64,000 bases of DNA from Intestinibacter bartlettii (GTDB lineage: Bacteria > Bacillota > Clostridia > Peptostreptococcales > Peptostreptococcaceae), in assembly GCF_000154445.1 (NCBI RefSeq), contig NZ_DS499566.1; one strand, 5' to 3'. Within the stretch, counting starts at the first letter, position 1; each line of letters starts with the position of its first letter. This document shows positions 17,844-26,469 of the stretch, piece by piece. The translations under genes were made by a program, and so were the position numbers. The notes beneath the pieces were generated by a model, which worked only from the letters and a program-made list of their open reading frames with translations, did not search any database and was not told where the DNA came from.

Positions 17844-18323
17844 ATGAAACAAAGTGAATTAGCAAAATCATTAAAATTATTTATAGGATTGACCTGTATA
17901 ATACTAGCAATTTGTGCATTTGTCATTATCCCAAAGGCAGGAAAAGATATGGCACTAGAAAGTCCAGAGTATTCTTATCTTTACTATCCATTTTTAGTAT
18001 TTATATGGATTACAATAATACCTTTTTATGCAGCATTATTTGAAGGTTGGAAAATTTCAAATGAAATAAATAAAGACAATTCTTTTTCTAAGAAAAATAT
18101 GAATTCTTTAAATAGAATAAGAAGATATGCACTATCTGAATGTTTTTTATATTTTGTAGGAGCTTTAATTTTATTATATTTTAATTTGCTACATTTAAGC
18201 ATTTTAATTATAATATTATTTGTAATCTTTATAGCTATGTGTATTTCAGTATTTGCAGCTGTACTTGCACACCTTGTACAAAAGGCTTATGATTTAAAAA
18301 ATGAAAATGATCTTACAATATAA
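17844..18323 (+). CDS. DUF2975 four-helix membrane protein
   Basis: A 159-aa membrane protein with four predicted helices (near 12-30, 48-66, 94-116, 120-142). The helix pattern and the small XRE regulator immediately downstream (26 bases) match the widespread DUF2975 plus YozG-type pair of Firmicutes. GGAGG precedes the ATG. The role of these pairs is not known to me; the membrane protein may sense a signal or be controlled by its partner. Confidence 0.75.
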   Translation: MKQSELAKSLKLFIGLTCIILAICAFVIIPKAGKDMALESPEYSYLYYPFLVFIWITIIPFYAALFEGWKISNEINKDNSFSKKNMNSLNRIRRYALSECFLYFVGALILLYFNLLHLSILIIILFVIFIAMCISVFAAVLAHLVQKAYDLKNENDLTI

Positions 18324-18349
18324 ATTGTATAAAATATAGAGGTGATCTT

Positions 18350-18562
18350 ATGAGTATAAGAATTAATTTAGATGTTGTTCTTGCTAAAAAGAAAATGAGT
18401 GTAACGGAGCTTTCTGAAAAAGTTGGAATAACTATGGCCAATATTTCAATCTTGAAAAATGGCAAGGCAAAAGCAATACGCTTTACAACACTAGATAAAA
18501 TATGTGAAGTTTTAGAATGTCAACCTGGCGATATTTTAGAATACACGAAAGATGATAAATGA
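18350..18562 (+). CDS. YozG-type XRE helix-turn-helix regulator
   Basis: A 70-aa protein that is a single Cro/CI helix-turn-helix domain. MSVTELSEKVGITMANISILKNGKAKAIRFTTL carries the HTH, and LECQPGDILEY is the usual ending of this small family. It is encoded with the DUF2975 membrane protein and is probably autoregulatory. GAGGTGAT precedes the ATG. A terminator starts two bases after its stop. Confidence 0.88.
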   Translation: MSIRINLDVVLAKKKMSVTELSEKVGITMANISILKNGKAKAIRFTTLDKICEVLECQPGDILEYTKDDK

Positions 18563-18563
18563 T

Positions 18564-18598
18564 AAAGTGATAGAATTAATCTATCACTTTATTTTTTA
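18564..18598 (+). terminator. Intrinsic terminator
   Basis: AAAGTGATAGA and TCTATCACTTT form an 11-bp perfect stem with loop ATTAA, followed by ATTTTTTAT. Confidence 0.9.
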
Positions 18599-18606
18599 TA
18601 TTCTCT

Positions 18607-20430
18607 CTATTCTATTTCATCAACTATACCAGCCATCTTTAAAAGCATCTTTGCATTAGTTGTGACACATCTACCGTCTTGTATATTGTAATCGAATTTT
18701 ATTTCACCATTTTCGTAGTATTCAGCGAAATGGTAGTTTACAGCATTTATATTATCGTCGTTTTCTAAATTACAAAGCTCGAAATCATGTGTTGAAACCA
18801 AAGTTATACTCCATGGTTGTGATAGCTTTTTAATAGCTTCTGTAGCACAAATTATTCTATCTGCTGAGTTTGTACCTTTAAATATTTCGTCTATTAGACA
18901 TATCATCGGCATCTTATTTTTATTATATTCTGTCATATCTTTTATTCTTAAAAGTTCAGCATAGAAAGTTGAAATACCTTTATTTACATTATCTTCAACT
19001 CTTATTGATGTAAGTACCTTCATAACAGATGTTTTAAATTCTGATGCAAGCGCTGGCCCTCCAGCATATGATAAGACTAAGTTTATACCTATACTTCTTA
19101 AAAATGTTGTCTTTCCAGACATATTAGAACCTGTTATAACACAAGTTTGACCTTTTAAAGTTATACCATTTCCAACTGCATCTTCTATTTTTATAAGAGG
19201 ATGTTTTAGATTTTTAAAATCTATTTCAGGTTTTAAATCATCACATTCACTTACTTTTGCAAAAGTATAGTCATCTCTTACATATGTAATAGATGCTAAA
19301 CTTATAAGGGCTTCTATCTCTCCTACTATTTCTAAATATGTTCTTATATTTCTACCGTAAGATTTTTTCCATTTATCAAACATATCTATACAGTAGAAAT
19401 CCCATAAAACTATAGCATTAAGTATTATATTTGCAACGAAATTTTGTCTTAAATCTATATATGAACCTATTTTTTTAAGCTCTTTTATAGCTTTTAAACT
19501 TCCTCCGTCTTTATTTAAACCTTCTTTTAATTCTTTTAAATAAGAACTTTCAAAGTCTTGTTTGTCTATTTCTTTAAATATATTTTCATATACTTTTATA
19601 TTTTTATAGAAATCTCCAATTGGCAATAATATAGAAGTACTTTTTTGCATATTTAAAAATGCAAGCAATAAGTTTATTATTATCACTAATTTTAAGACAT
19701 TAAAATAGAATGCTCTATTTATTCCTATAAGACAAAGTGCTAATACTGCTATAAGAATAGCTGGCAATACTATCATAAGTATTTTGTTTAATTTAACTTG
19801 ATTAGGTGTTTTGTCTTCACATACTTCTATAAACTTTTTAATTTCTTTATTTATATTTTTCTTTTTATTTTCTTTTGTTAAATACGATAAAGTTTCTATT
19901 TCATTTGCAAAATCTTGCATATTAGATAGTTCTTTTACAGCTTCTTGATGTTTAATTATATAATCTAAGTTATAATCATTTTGTTTTAAATGTTTTACCA
20001 AAGATTTTTTACCGTATATAGTGTTTGCACTACATATATATTGATATAAAGAGCCTTCTCCAAATATATCTAAGTCCTTTAAGTAAGGCATATTTTCGTC
20101 TAGATATTCAGTTCCTTTATCTTTAAAGTCGTACCAAGTACCATTTAATCTTTTTATATATTTTTGATATACTTGAATCTTACTTTTCTTATATTTTATC
20201 TTTAATTCAATATCGCTATGTAATTTTACAATTACAAAAAAGATAATTGTTAAAACTGCTACAAAAGCATAAAAAATATTAATTTTTTTGAAATATCCGT
20301 AAGATAATAATCCCATTATTAAAATGAATAAAGCTACTCTTATCCAACTTATCAAGTCGCTCTTTTTAGTCATTTCATTTAAGTCTTTTTCGACTTTTAA
20401 CTTTTCAGTTTTATAACTTTCAATTTTCAT
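18607..20430 (-). CDS. Membrane-anchored MutS-like ATPase
   Basis: A 607-aa protein. The C-terminal third is a MutS ATPase domain: Walker A GSNMSGKTTFLRSIG, Walker B with CLIDEIFKGTNSADR, and STHDFELC. The N-terminal mismatch-reading and connector domains of MutS1 are absent, as are the Smr domain and tail of MutS2. Instead there are two pairs of hydrophobic helices (about 30-70 and 215-260), so it should be in the membrane. Such MutS-like proteins are known in Firmicutes but their role is unclear, and a part in mismatch repair is not implied. GGGAGA precedes the ATG. Confidence 0.82.
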   Translation of the reverse strand: MKIESYKTEKLKVEKDLNEMTKKSDLISWIRVALFILIMGLLSYGYFKKINIFYAFVAVLTIIFFVIVKLHSDIELKIKYKKSKIQVYQKYIKRLNGTWYDFKDKGTEYLDENMPYLKDLDIFGEGSLYQYICSANTIYGKKSLVKHLKQNDYNLDYIIKHQEAVKELSNMQDFANEIETLSYLTKENKKKNINKEIKKFIEVCEDKTPNQVKLNKILMIVLPAILIAVLALCLIGINRAFYFNVLKLVIIINLLLAFLNMQKSTSILLPIGDFYKNIKVYENIFKEIDKQDFESSYLKELKEGLNKDGGSLKAIKELKKIGSYIDLRQNFVANIILNAIVLWDFYCIDMFDKWKKSYGRNIRTYLEIVGEIEALISLASITYVRDDYTFAKVSECDDLKPEIDFKNLKHPLIKIEDAVGNGITLKGQTCVITGSNMSGKTTFLRSIGINLVLSYAGGPALASEFKTSVMKVLTSIRVEDNVNKGISTFYAELLRIKDMTEYNKNKMPMICLIDEIFKGTNSADRIICATEAIKKLSQPWSITLVSTHDFELCNLENDDNINAVNYHFAEYYENGEIKFDYNIQDGRCVTTNAKMLLKMAGIVDEIE

Positions 20431-20465
20431 TTAAAAATCTCCCTACAAAATTATTTTTCCTATAC

Positions 20466-20505
20466 AAAAGAGTATAACAGATTTTGCCTTCTGTTATACT
20501 CTTTT
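20466..20505. terminator. Intrinsic terminator after the aldolase gene
   Basis: AAAAGAGTATAACAG pairs perfectly (15 bp) with CTGTTATACTCTTTT around a 10-base loop. On the minus strand it ends in TTTTG and lies between the aldolase and MutS-like genes. Confidence 0.88.
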
Positions 20506-20534
20506 ATTTGTTAAGATTTATTAAATTTGATTTT

Positions 20535-21212
20535 CTATATATTTATCATTGTTTTGTCTTGACCACAAACACCTTCAAAATCTCTAATAAATGCATCTAC
20601 AGCACATTCAACTGCATCTAGTTTAATTAATCCATCTATTACATCTGGTGATACTGTAGCTGCTCCTATTCCGTATTTAGCTAACTCTAATACTTGTTGT
20701 GAATTTTTAAAGCTGGCTGCTAAAACTTGTGTATCTATATTATTTTTTACATATATATCGTGTATGTCTTTTGCAACTTTCACTCCATTTGAACCTAGGT
20801 TGTCTATTCTATTTACATATGGAGCTGCATATTTTGCCCCGGCTTTTCCAGCTAAATAAGCCTGCATCTGTGTATATATAGCAGTAGCAGTTATATTTAC
20901 ACCATCATGTGCTAATATTTTTATAGCTTTTAGACCTTCTTTTGTAACTGGTATTTTTATATATGTATTGTCTCCTAATTCTTCTCTTATTTTATAAGCT
21001 TCTTTTATCATATTTTCTGCATCTTTTGATATAACTTGTACATGAAGTTCTCCATCTTTACTTATAAACTCCCTTATCTCTTTTAATACTTCATATGGAT
21101 TTCTTTTCTCCTTTGCTAAAATAGATGGATTTGTAGTAACCCCATCTACTGGATAATACATATACATTTCTTTTATTTTTTCTAAATTCGCATAATCTAC
21201 TATTAATTTCAT
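20535..21212 (-). CDS. fsa: Fructose-6-phosphate aldolase / transaldolase-like
   Basis: A 225-aa TalC/FSA-type TIM barrel. The Schiff-base lysine lies in YIKIPVTKEG; DGVTTNPSI at the N-terminus and GVNITATAIYT, QVLAASFKN complete the family pattern. It could split fructose-6-phosphate or act as a small transaldolase; sequence alone does not decide. AGAAAGGTGA precedes the ATG. It is monocistronic, with a terminator after it. Confidence 0.87.
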   Translation of the reverse strand: MKLIVDYANLEKIKEMYMYYPVDGVTTNPSILAKEKRNPYEVLKEIREFISKDGELHVQVISKDAENMIKEAYKIREELGDNTYIKIPVTKEGLKAIKILAHDGVNITATAIYTQMQAYLAGKAGAKYAAPYVNRIDNLGSNGVKVAKDIHDIYVKNNIDTQVLAASFKNSQQVLELAKYGIGAATVSPDVIDGLIKLDAVECAVDAFIRDFEGVCGQDKTMINI

Positions 21213-21317
21213 AATGTCACCTTTCTTTATATTAAATTATCTATCTATATTTTAGCCTTATATATTTATATAATTAATACGCTTATTTTCCAATTATAAG
21301 AAATTTTTAGCTTTATT

Positions 21318-21366
21318 AAAAAAATAGCTACCATATAAATTTGTATATTATATGATAACTATTTTT
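21318..21366. terminator. Imperfect hairpin after the GDSL hydrolase gene
   Basis: AAAAATAG on the left pairs with CTATTTTT on the right, with interrupted pairing of ATATAA and TTATAT inside. On the minus strand the T run follows, after the GDSL gene. Confidence 0.5.
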
Positions 21367-21385
21367 AAGTTTATTTGCTATATAT

Positions 21386-22090
21386 TTAAGACAAATACGC
21401 CATTTTATTGTTTAAATAATTCATAAATGTATGTGCCATTAATTTATGAGCCTTTTCATTTGGATGTATCCCATCTTCACATATAAAATCATCTGTATTT
21501 TCTTCTAATATAATCGGAGTTCTTATATCTATTAAGTCGCATTTTTGTTTATTTGCAATATCCATAAGGGCTAGTGAATATGTCTCTTGATGTCTATAAA
21601 TCCTATCTATATTTCCCATCCATTTCTTTATATTATCTGTATTTAGCCCGTTTTTGCCAAACCAATCGAAGTATTTTTGAGAAAAAAGTGGAGGTAAATT
21701 TGTAAGTATCGGTTCTATTCCATTTGCTCTAAATTTTTCTATAATAGTATTTATACTTTCTATAAATTTAGGTAATGGTGTATTTGGATAATACTCTTTA
21801 TCTGGATTTTCAGAAATCTCTTTCCAATTGTAATCACAATCATTTCCACCTAATTCAACCAATACATAATTAGGATGATCACCTTTTGACAAACTCTTGT
21901 CCATAAGTCTCATAGCCTTAGTAACAGTAAGTCCAAATTTAGAATTATTTTTTATCATAAGGTTGTATTCTCTTTTAATAAGTTCTATACTGCTGTCTTT
22001 AAGTAGAGAATATCTATCTTTTCCCTCTTCTAAAACTACTCCTTTTAATACTGAATCGCCCCAAATAGCTATTTTCTTCATATCTACCAT
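21386..22090 (-). CDS. SGNH/GDSL-family hydrolase
   Basis: A 234-aa hydrolase with block I IAIWGDSVLKG (nucleophile Ser), block III VELGGNDCDYNW, and block V DGIHPNEKAH with the Asp-His pair. These enzymes are esterases or lipases on small esters; there is no signal peptide, so it acts inside the cell. The ATG at 22090 follows AAAGAAAGG closely, and the ATG at 22081 (MKKIAIW) is an equally good start. It is divergent from the DUF1836 regulator and shares its operator-rich intergenic region. Confidence 0.85.
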   Translation of the reverse strand: MVDMKKIAIWGDSVLKGVVLEEGKDRYSLLKDSSIELIKREYNLMIKNNSKFGLTVTKAMRLMDKSLSKGDHPNYVLVELGGNDCDYNWKEISENPDKEYYPNTPLPKFIESINTIIEKFRANGIEPILTNLPPLFSQKYFDWFGKNGLNTDNIKKWMGNIDRIYRHQETYSLALMDIANKQKCDLIDIRTPIILEENTDDFICEDGIHPNEKAHKLMAHTFMNYLNNKMAYLS

Positions 22091-22147
22091 ACCTTTCTTT
22101 TATAAATTTATTTTAATCTCTAGTTTTTAAATTTTTATTTTTACACT

Positions 22148-22278
22148 ATGTAGTATTTAATACTATATTATATCTTTTGAATAACCAAGTCAAGCATTTT
22201 ATTATTTATACTATTTTATGTAGTATTTAATATTACATGAGCTACTTTTTATTATTATTGAATAATTTAATGCTACAT
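22148..22278. promoter_or_regulatory. Three operator-like repeats upstream of the DUF1836 gene
   Basis: A near-palindrome of 21 bases at 22218-22238 begins ATGTAGTATTTAAT and ends ATATTACAT. A copy of the left arm, ATGTAGTATTTAATACTA, begins at 22148. An inverted arm, AATTTAATGCTACAT, ends at 22278. The centres are about 70 and 40 bases apart, whole helical turns. All lie between the divergent GDSL and DUF1836 genes. Confidence 0.55.
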
Positions 22279-22330
22279 GGTAAAATTTTTAAATAAGCAC
22301 TTAAATATATATCAAAAGGAGCTGATAAAT

Positions 22331-22879
22331 TTGGACTTTAAAGATTCACACTATATAAAAGAAATTCTAGACTTTCATCTTCCTAGGTTTGATGAGCTTC
22401 CAAATATAGATTTATATATGGATCAAGTTTTAAGCATTATAGAAAACTCTTTAAGTATATTCTCGTCTGAAAATGAAGAAAATATAATTACTAAATCTAT
22501 GATAAATAATTATGTAAAACAAAATGTTATCGAAAAACCTTTTAAAAAACGCTATAAAAGATTTCATGTTTCATACTTAATTATTATCTCAACTTTAAAA
22601 AGAGTTCTTAGTATTTCTGAAATATCAAAAATTATAAATAATCAGGACTATGAAGTAGAAGAATTTTACAATATGTTTTGTTACGAATTAGAACGTTCTC
22701 TAAAATATACATTCGTAGGAGAGGTTGATTGTGATAATACTGAAAATAAATTAATTGAAGATAATATACATAATAAAATATTAGTCGCATCAATTCGTGC
22801 ATTTTCTAATAAAGTATATGTTCAAAAGCTGATTGAATTTAATGAGGAAGAACAAAAAGAAACGCTTTGTGAAGAGTAA
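22331..22879 (+). CDS. DUF1836 protein, probable MerR-like regulator
   Basis: A 182-aa DUF1836 protein. ITKSMINNYVKQNVIEKPFKKRYKR looks like a MerR-type winged helix, with a helical tail after it (VSYLIIISTLKRVLSISEISKII). This suggests a DNA-binding regulator, although the family is uncharacterised. The TTG at 22331 was chosen because AAAGGAG lies nine bases before it; an in-frame ATG at 22277 has no ribosome site. Three operator-like repeats upstream suggest autoregulation and perhaps control of the divergent GDSL gene. A terminator follows. Confidence 0.75.
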   Translation: MDFKDSHYIKEILDFHLPRFDELPNIDLYMDQVLSIIENSLSIFSSENEENIITKSMINNYVKQNVIEKPFKKRYKRFHVSYLIIISTLKRVLSISEISKIINNQDYEVEEFYNMFCYELERSLKYTFVGEVDCDNTENKLIEDNIHNKILVASIRAFSNKVYVQKLIEFNEEEQKETLCEE

Positions 22880-22898
22880 TCTGTTCATAAATACAAAA

Positions 22899-22935
22899 AG
22901 CCAGTAAAATTTTTTTAAAACTTTGCTGGCTCAAA
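22899..22935. terminator. Intrinsic terminator between DUF1836 and the acidic protein gene
   Basis: AGCCAG pairs with CTGGCT and continues over nine more bases with two mismatches, followed by CAAATTTTATTTTA. It serves two converging genes. Confidence 0.65.
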
Positions 22936-22937
22936 TT

Positions 22938-24128
22938 TTATTTTAATTTATGTATTTTAAATTTGTCAGAGTCTAAACTTAAATATTCAACTTCTTTATT
23001 TTTAGTTATTATAAAGTATTTATTATATAAATCTTTTCTTGTTTCATTTTCTAGGATCTCAACTATTAAAATCTCCTCTTCATAGATTGGCACCTTGCCT
23101 AAAAATTCCATAAACTGAATCACATCGTGATCACAATATCCTTTAATTAAGATATTGTCTAATACTTCTCTAACTTCGTATTTATCATCTATATCTATAT
23201 CTTCTAGAGATTTATCTATATTTACAAATACTCCATTTTCGTGTATCTCAACTTTTATAGGGTAATTTTTTAGTTTATCTTTGTCTATTTGTGAAAATAA
23301 ATCTTTTGATATATAGTTAATTCCTTCTATTCCACATAAAAGCCCATATCTGTGGTGATTTATATAGTCATAGTAAATTTCTTTATCTTCAATATCTTTA
23401 TTTTCGATAAGCTCCATCTCAAATAAATTAAAATACTCTGTTTTAAAATTTTTTTCAGATATAAATATATTTGCACATAGTGACTTTAATATTTGTCCGC
23501 ATTTTTTAACAAAGTCTTTTAGATAATCTATAAAGTAATCAAAATCGTAGTCTAGTATATATCCACTTATATTAAAACTTAAGAAACCGTAGAAACCAAA
23601 ATCATCATTTTCTGTATTTTCGTCTCTTTCTATATATTCACAATTAAAGTTAAGGCCTATATCTTGTGGTGTTGGCTCACTTAAGTAGTCTACTTCTGTA
23701 TTTTTCATATTTTCAATTATGTAATCTTTTATACTATCTATGTCGTTTAAGTCAAACCCAAACTCTGGCTCGCTAATATCCCAATCTTCCATAAATATTC
23801 TTTTTGATATAAGCTCTTTATACTCAAATTTAGTAGATATACTTTCAGATTTTAGTATTGCATCGTAAAGTAAATTTATTTTTTTATTTAAATTATCACC
23901 TATATTATTAAATTTATTGTGAAGATATTTATTTGTAATAGGTTCTTCATTAAATTCCATATCAAATATGAAATCATCTTCAAACTTTTCTATTAAGTCT
24001 TTTTCTATTAATTTTAATAAATTAAGTATATTTTCGTTTTTTTCATTTTTAAAATTTAAATAAAGACACAAGTTTCTGTTATCTATCTTTTGTTTATCGC
24101 TAAATATACTTGATTTTTTATATTCCAT
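22938..24128 (-). CDS. Large acidic protein of unknown function, paired with a RelE-like gene
   Basis: A 396-aa soluble protein rich in Asp, Glu, Asn and Ile, without signal or membrane segments and without a motif I recognise. AAAGGGGAG lies just before the ATG at 24128, so the earlier in-frame ATG at 24149, which precedes that ribosome site, was not used. It begins 21 bases after the RelE-like gene stops, on the same strand, so the two are probably co-transcribed. An acidic protein next to a toxin-like gene could be an inhibitor, but that is inference only. Confidence 0.6.
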   Translation of the reverse strand: MEYKKSSIFSDKQKIDNRNLCLYLNFKNEKNENILNLLKLIEKDLIEKFEDDFIFDMEFNEEPITNKYLHNKFNNIGDNLNKKINLLYDAILKSESISTKFEYKELISKRIFMEDWDISEPEFGFDLNDIDSIKDYIIENMKNTEVDYLSEPTPQDIGLNFNCEYIERDENTENDDFGFYGFLSFNISGYILDYDFDYFIDYLKDFVKKCGQILKSLCANIFISEKNFKTEYFNLFEMELIENKDIEDKEIYYDYINHHRYGLLCGIEGINYISKDLFSQIDKDKLKNYPIKVEIHENGVFVNIDKSLEDIDIDDKYEVREVLDNILIKGYCDHDVIQFMEFLGKVPIYEEEILIVEILENETRKDLYNKYFIITKNKEVEYLSLDSDKFKIHKLK

Positions 24129-24149
24129 ATTATTCTCCCCTTTAGACAT

Positions 24150-24512
24150 TTATTTATTATAATTTTTAACGTATTTTTCAAATGCCTCTATATAACTTTT
24201 ATTATTTCTTCTTTTTACAGCGTATTGATGAAGCTCTATTATTATTTTATCTTTTTCCCTTACAAAATGATATAAAATCCTAAGTTGAGTATTGTCAGCA
24301 TATCTAAATTTATACGTGTAGAAGTTATTGTCAAATACATCGTACTTTATAGCTTCATTGTTGAATATCCTTTCAAAAGGCTGTCCATTTTCTTCAAATT
24401 GAAGAATCAACTCACATAATTTATTTAAAGCTTTGTATATAGCTTCCTTTGTCTTCTCATTTTCTTTATTGAATTTTTTATTGTTTATACTTATACAAAT
24501 TTTATCTTCCAT
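24150..24512 (-). CDS. RelE/HigB-like protein
   Basis: A 120-aa protein. Its C-terminal half (YTYKFRYADNTQLRILYHF, then DKIIIELHQYAVKRR and YIEAFEKYVKNY) has the strand-and-helix pattern of RelE/HigB mRNA interferases and phage Gp49-like proteins. The arginines of LRILYHF and the His/Lys of LHQYAVKRR sit where toxin residues are found. The usual antitoxin with a DNA-binding domain is absent; the next gene is a large acidic protein. The toxin label rests on a weak fold resemblance, so it may be a different protein. Confidence 0.45.
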   Translation of the reverse strand: MEDKICISINNKKFNKENEKTKEAIYKALNKLCELILQFEENGQPFERIFNNEAIKYDVFDNNFYTYKFRYADNTQLRILYHFVREKDKIIIELHQYAVKRRNNKSYIEAFEKYVKNYNK

Positions 24513-24550
24513 ACATATACCACCTGTTATATTAAAATTTCACTAATTTA

Positions 24551-24592
24551 TATTATACTACTTTTTGCATATCATTACTTATTATACTACTT
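24551..24592 (-). repeat. 13-bp direct repeat upstream of the RelE-like pair
   Basis: TATTATACTACTT occurs at 24551-24563 and again at 24580-24592, 29 bases apart. Read on the minus strand each copy contains GTATAATA, close to a -10 box, so these may be paired promoters or an operator upstream of the RelE-like gene. Confidence 0.4.
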
Positions 24593-24802
24593 ATAATTAT
24601 ATTTATATTTTTTTATTTTAAAATATAGTTTTTTAATAACAAAATTTAATATATAGATTTATTTTCTTTTTATGGATTTTATGATAAAATAAGTAATATG
24701 TTTTATTATGCCTTAAAACTAAATATGATTTAAGCGATTAAAATATATTACATAGGCTAAAATAATTAAAACTAAATATCTTTTGAAATTAGGAGGATCG
24801 AT

Positions 24803-25255
24803 ATGGGTTTAAAAGACAGATTTGCCGAATCATATGCTAAGTCAAAAACTATGAGTGGACCTGAAAAAAGAGCAAATGAAATCATGGGTAAATTATTAAT
24901 GAAAAAAGCAATCATACCTATAGTAGCTATGATTATATTAATTATAGTTGGTGCTATGATGCATATCAATGGTTGGATAATTCTTGCAATCAACTTAGGT
25001 ATATGTGTTGCTACTTTCTTCTATATAAGAAAACAAGCTCAAGAGTTCCAAAACTTTACACCTTATGTAGGTAATCTAATTAGTTTAGAACAAAAAGGTA
25101 AAAAAGAGTACGTTGCAATATTAAAACAAGGTAAAAAACCTATAAAATTAAAAATAACTCACGGTGCTGAAGATTTACAAAATATAAAGAAAAATCAATT
25201 AGTACAAATAAGTTACAATCAAAAATACCAAATTGCAATATTAGTTACTAGATAA
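24803..25255 (+). CDS. Two-helix membrane protein of unknown function
   Basis: A 150-aa protein with two hydrophobic helices (about 36-56 and 60-76) and a C-terminal soluble part rich in Lys, Gln and beta strands (about 84-150, with KGKKEYVAILKQGKKPIKLKI). GGAGG precedes the ATG and a strong terminator follows. I do not recognise the family. The codon choice looks like that of well-expressed genes. Confidence 0.6.
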   Translation: MGLKDRFAESYAKSKTMSGPEKRANEIMGKLLMKKAIIPIVAMIILIIVGAMMHINGWIILAINLGICVATFFYIRKQAQEFQNFTPYVGNLISLEQKGKKEYVAILKQGKKPIKLKITHGAEDLQNIKKNQLVQISYNQKYQIAILVTR

Positions 25256-25267
25256 TAATTGTAATTA

Positions 25268-25304
25268 AAAAAAATAAGCAGCCAAATGACTGCTTATTTT
25301 TTTA
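25268..25304. terminator. Intrinsic terminator
   Basis: AATAAGCAG pairs with CTGCTTATT around an 8-base loop. A runs on the left and T runs on the right allow use in both directions. Confidence 0.88.
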
Positions 25305-25305
25305 T

Positions 25306-25590
25306 CTAATATCCATCATCTCCTTCATATATATTTTTATTGTATACAAACTCCTTATATATTTTAAGTGCATTAGCCAGTTGGTCTGGACATGAAGTTC
25401 CTCTCATTTTACAAGGTACTTGTTCAAGTGTATCTATAATATAATCTATATTTTGCCCCCTGACTAAATTTTTTATAGCTATTAATGCTCCTTCACATCC
25501 ACCTTCAAATGCTACATCAAGCACCACATCATCCTCTATATCGAGTAATATCGATTTTGCACATACTCCATTTGTATAATATCTATACAT
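25306..25590 (-). CDS. TSCPD-domain protein (TIGR03905 type)
   Basis: A 94-aa protein with the TSCPD motif in GTSCPDQLA, a domain also found at the end of class II ribonucleotide reductases. The short stand-alone form is common in Clostridia. Cysteines at CAKS, FEGGCEGA, PCKMRG and TSCPD may bind metal. Function is not known. GGAGGG precedes the ATG. Confidence 0.82.
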   Translation of the reverse strand: MYRYYTNGVCAKSILLDIEDDVVLDVAFEGGCEGALIAIKNLVRGQNIDYIIDTLEQVPCKMRGTSCPDQLANALKIYKEFVYNKNIYEGDDGY

Positions 25591-25928
25591 TTTATTCCCT
25601 CCAATGCTCTTTAAATTAATATAAAAGTATTAATATTTTTGAAAGACTTTCATAATAAATATTTCTTTACTATGATTTAAATATAATATTTAGATTAAAT
25701 TAGTATAATATCTTATACGCTATAAATTTATGATACAATACTATTATTAATGTTAATTTTTTTACATTAATAAATATAATTTCAAAACGTCATTTTTAAT
25801 CCATTAGTTTTTTAGTAAAATTTATTTTCAAACGACTAATATGAAAGTTTTTCCTTTCAATTTAAATGGCGTATATATTAACTATTATTGGTTAATATTT
25901 ATCTATAGAAATAGATTAGGAGAGAGTT
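25591..25928. other. Intergenic region without a gene
   Basis: 338 AT-rich bases. Only the ribosome site AGGAGAG before 25929 is recognisable. No RNA gene, riboswitch or clear promoter was seen. Confidence 0.5.
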
Positions 25929-26336
25929 ATGATATTAGAATTTTATTTTAGAATTTTAACAGTTTTGTTTTGGAGTACATTGCTGCTTAACTGGATTTTT
26001 ATCCCTAATACAACTATCAATCACTACATATTTAATACTTACTTTGTATTATCAATTATATATATAGTTTTATCTATCTTAGATAAAATTAAGCGTAATT
26101 CTGATAAAAAAGAAAAAGTAAACTTTTTTTACAGATTTATTTCAATAATAACTTTTGTAATTTCAATGATGTACTTTTTACTATATTCAAATAGTATAAA
26201 TCTACTACTAATCAAAACAATTATAAATTTTATGTATTTTTATATTTCTTGTAAAAAAGTCAATATGAAAGACGAAGAAGGTGTAGTTGGAATTATAGGT
26301 TCAATATTAATCTTTGCATTCGCTACATATTACTAA
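25929..26336 (+). CDS. Small membrane protein of unknown function
   Basis: A 135-aa protein with four predicted hydrophobic helices (about 5-25, 30-50, 66-86 and 114-133) and short charged loops (KIKRNSDKKEK and KKVNMKDEEG). No conserved motif is recognised. AGGAGAG precedes the ATG. It is 133 bases from the parvulin gene on the same strand. Confidence 0.55.
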   Translation: MILEFYFRILTVLFWSTLLLNWIFIPNTTINHYIFNTYFVLSIIYIVLSILDKIKRNSDKKEKVNFFYRFISIITFVISMMYFLLYSNSINLLLIKTIINFMYFYISCKKVNMKDEEGVVGIIGSILIFAFATYY

Positions 26337-26469
26337 TTAATCAACATATATTATTATGTTATTATGGAAAATGTTAGACATATTAATAATTTTTTGTTAT
26401 CATGTATAATGTAGTTAATTTAACAAAAAATAAAATTAAATTAAATAAATAAAAAGGAGCAAACGACTT

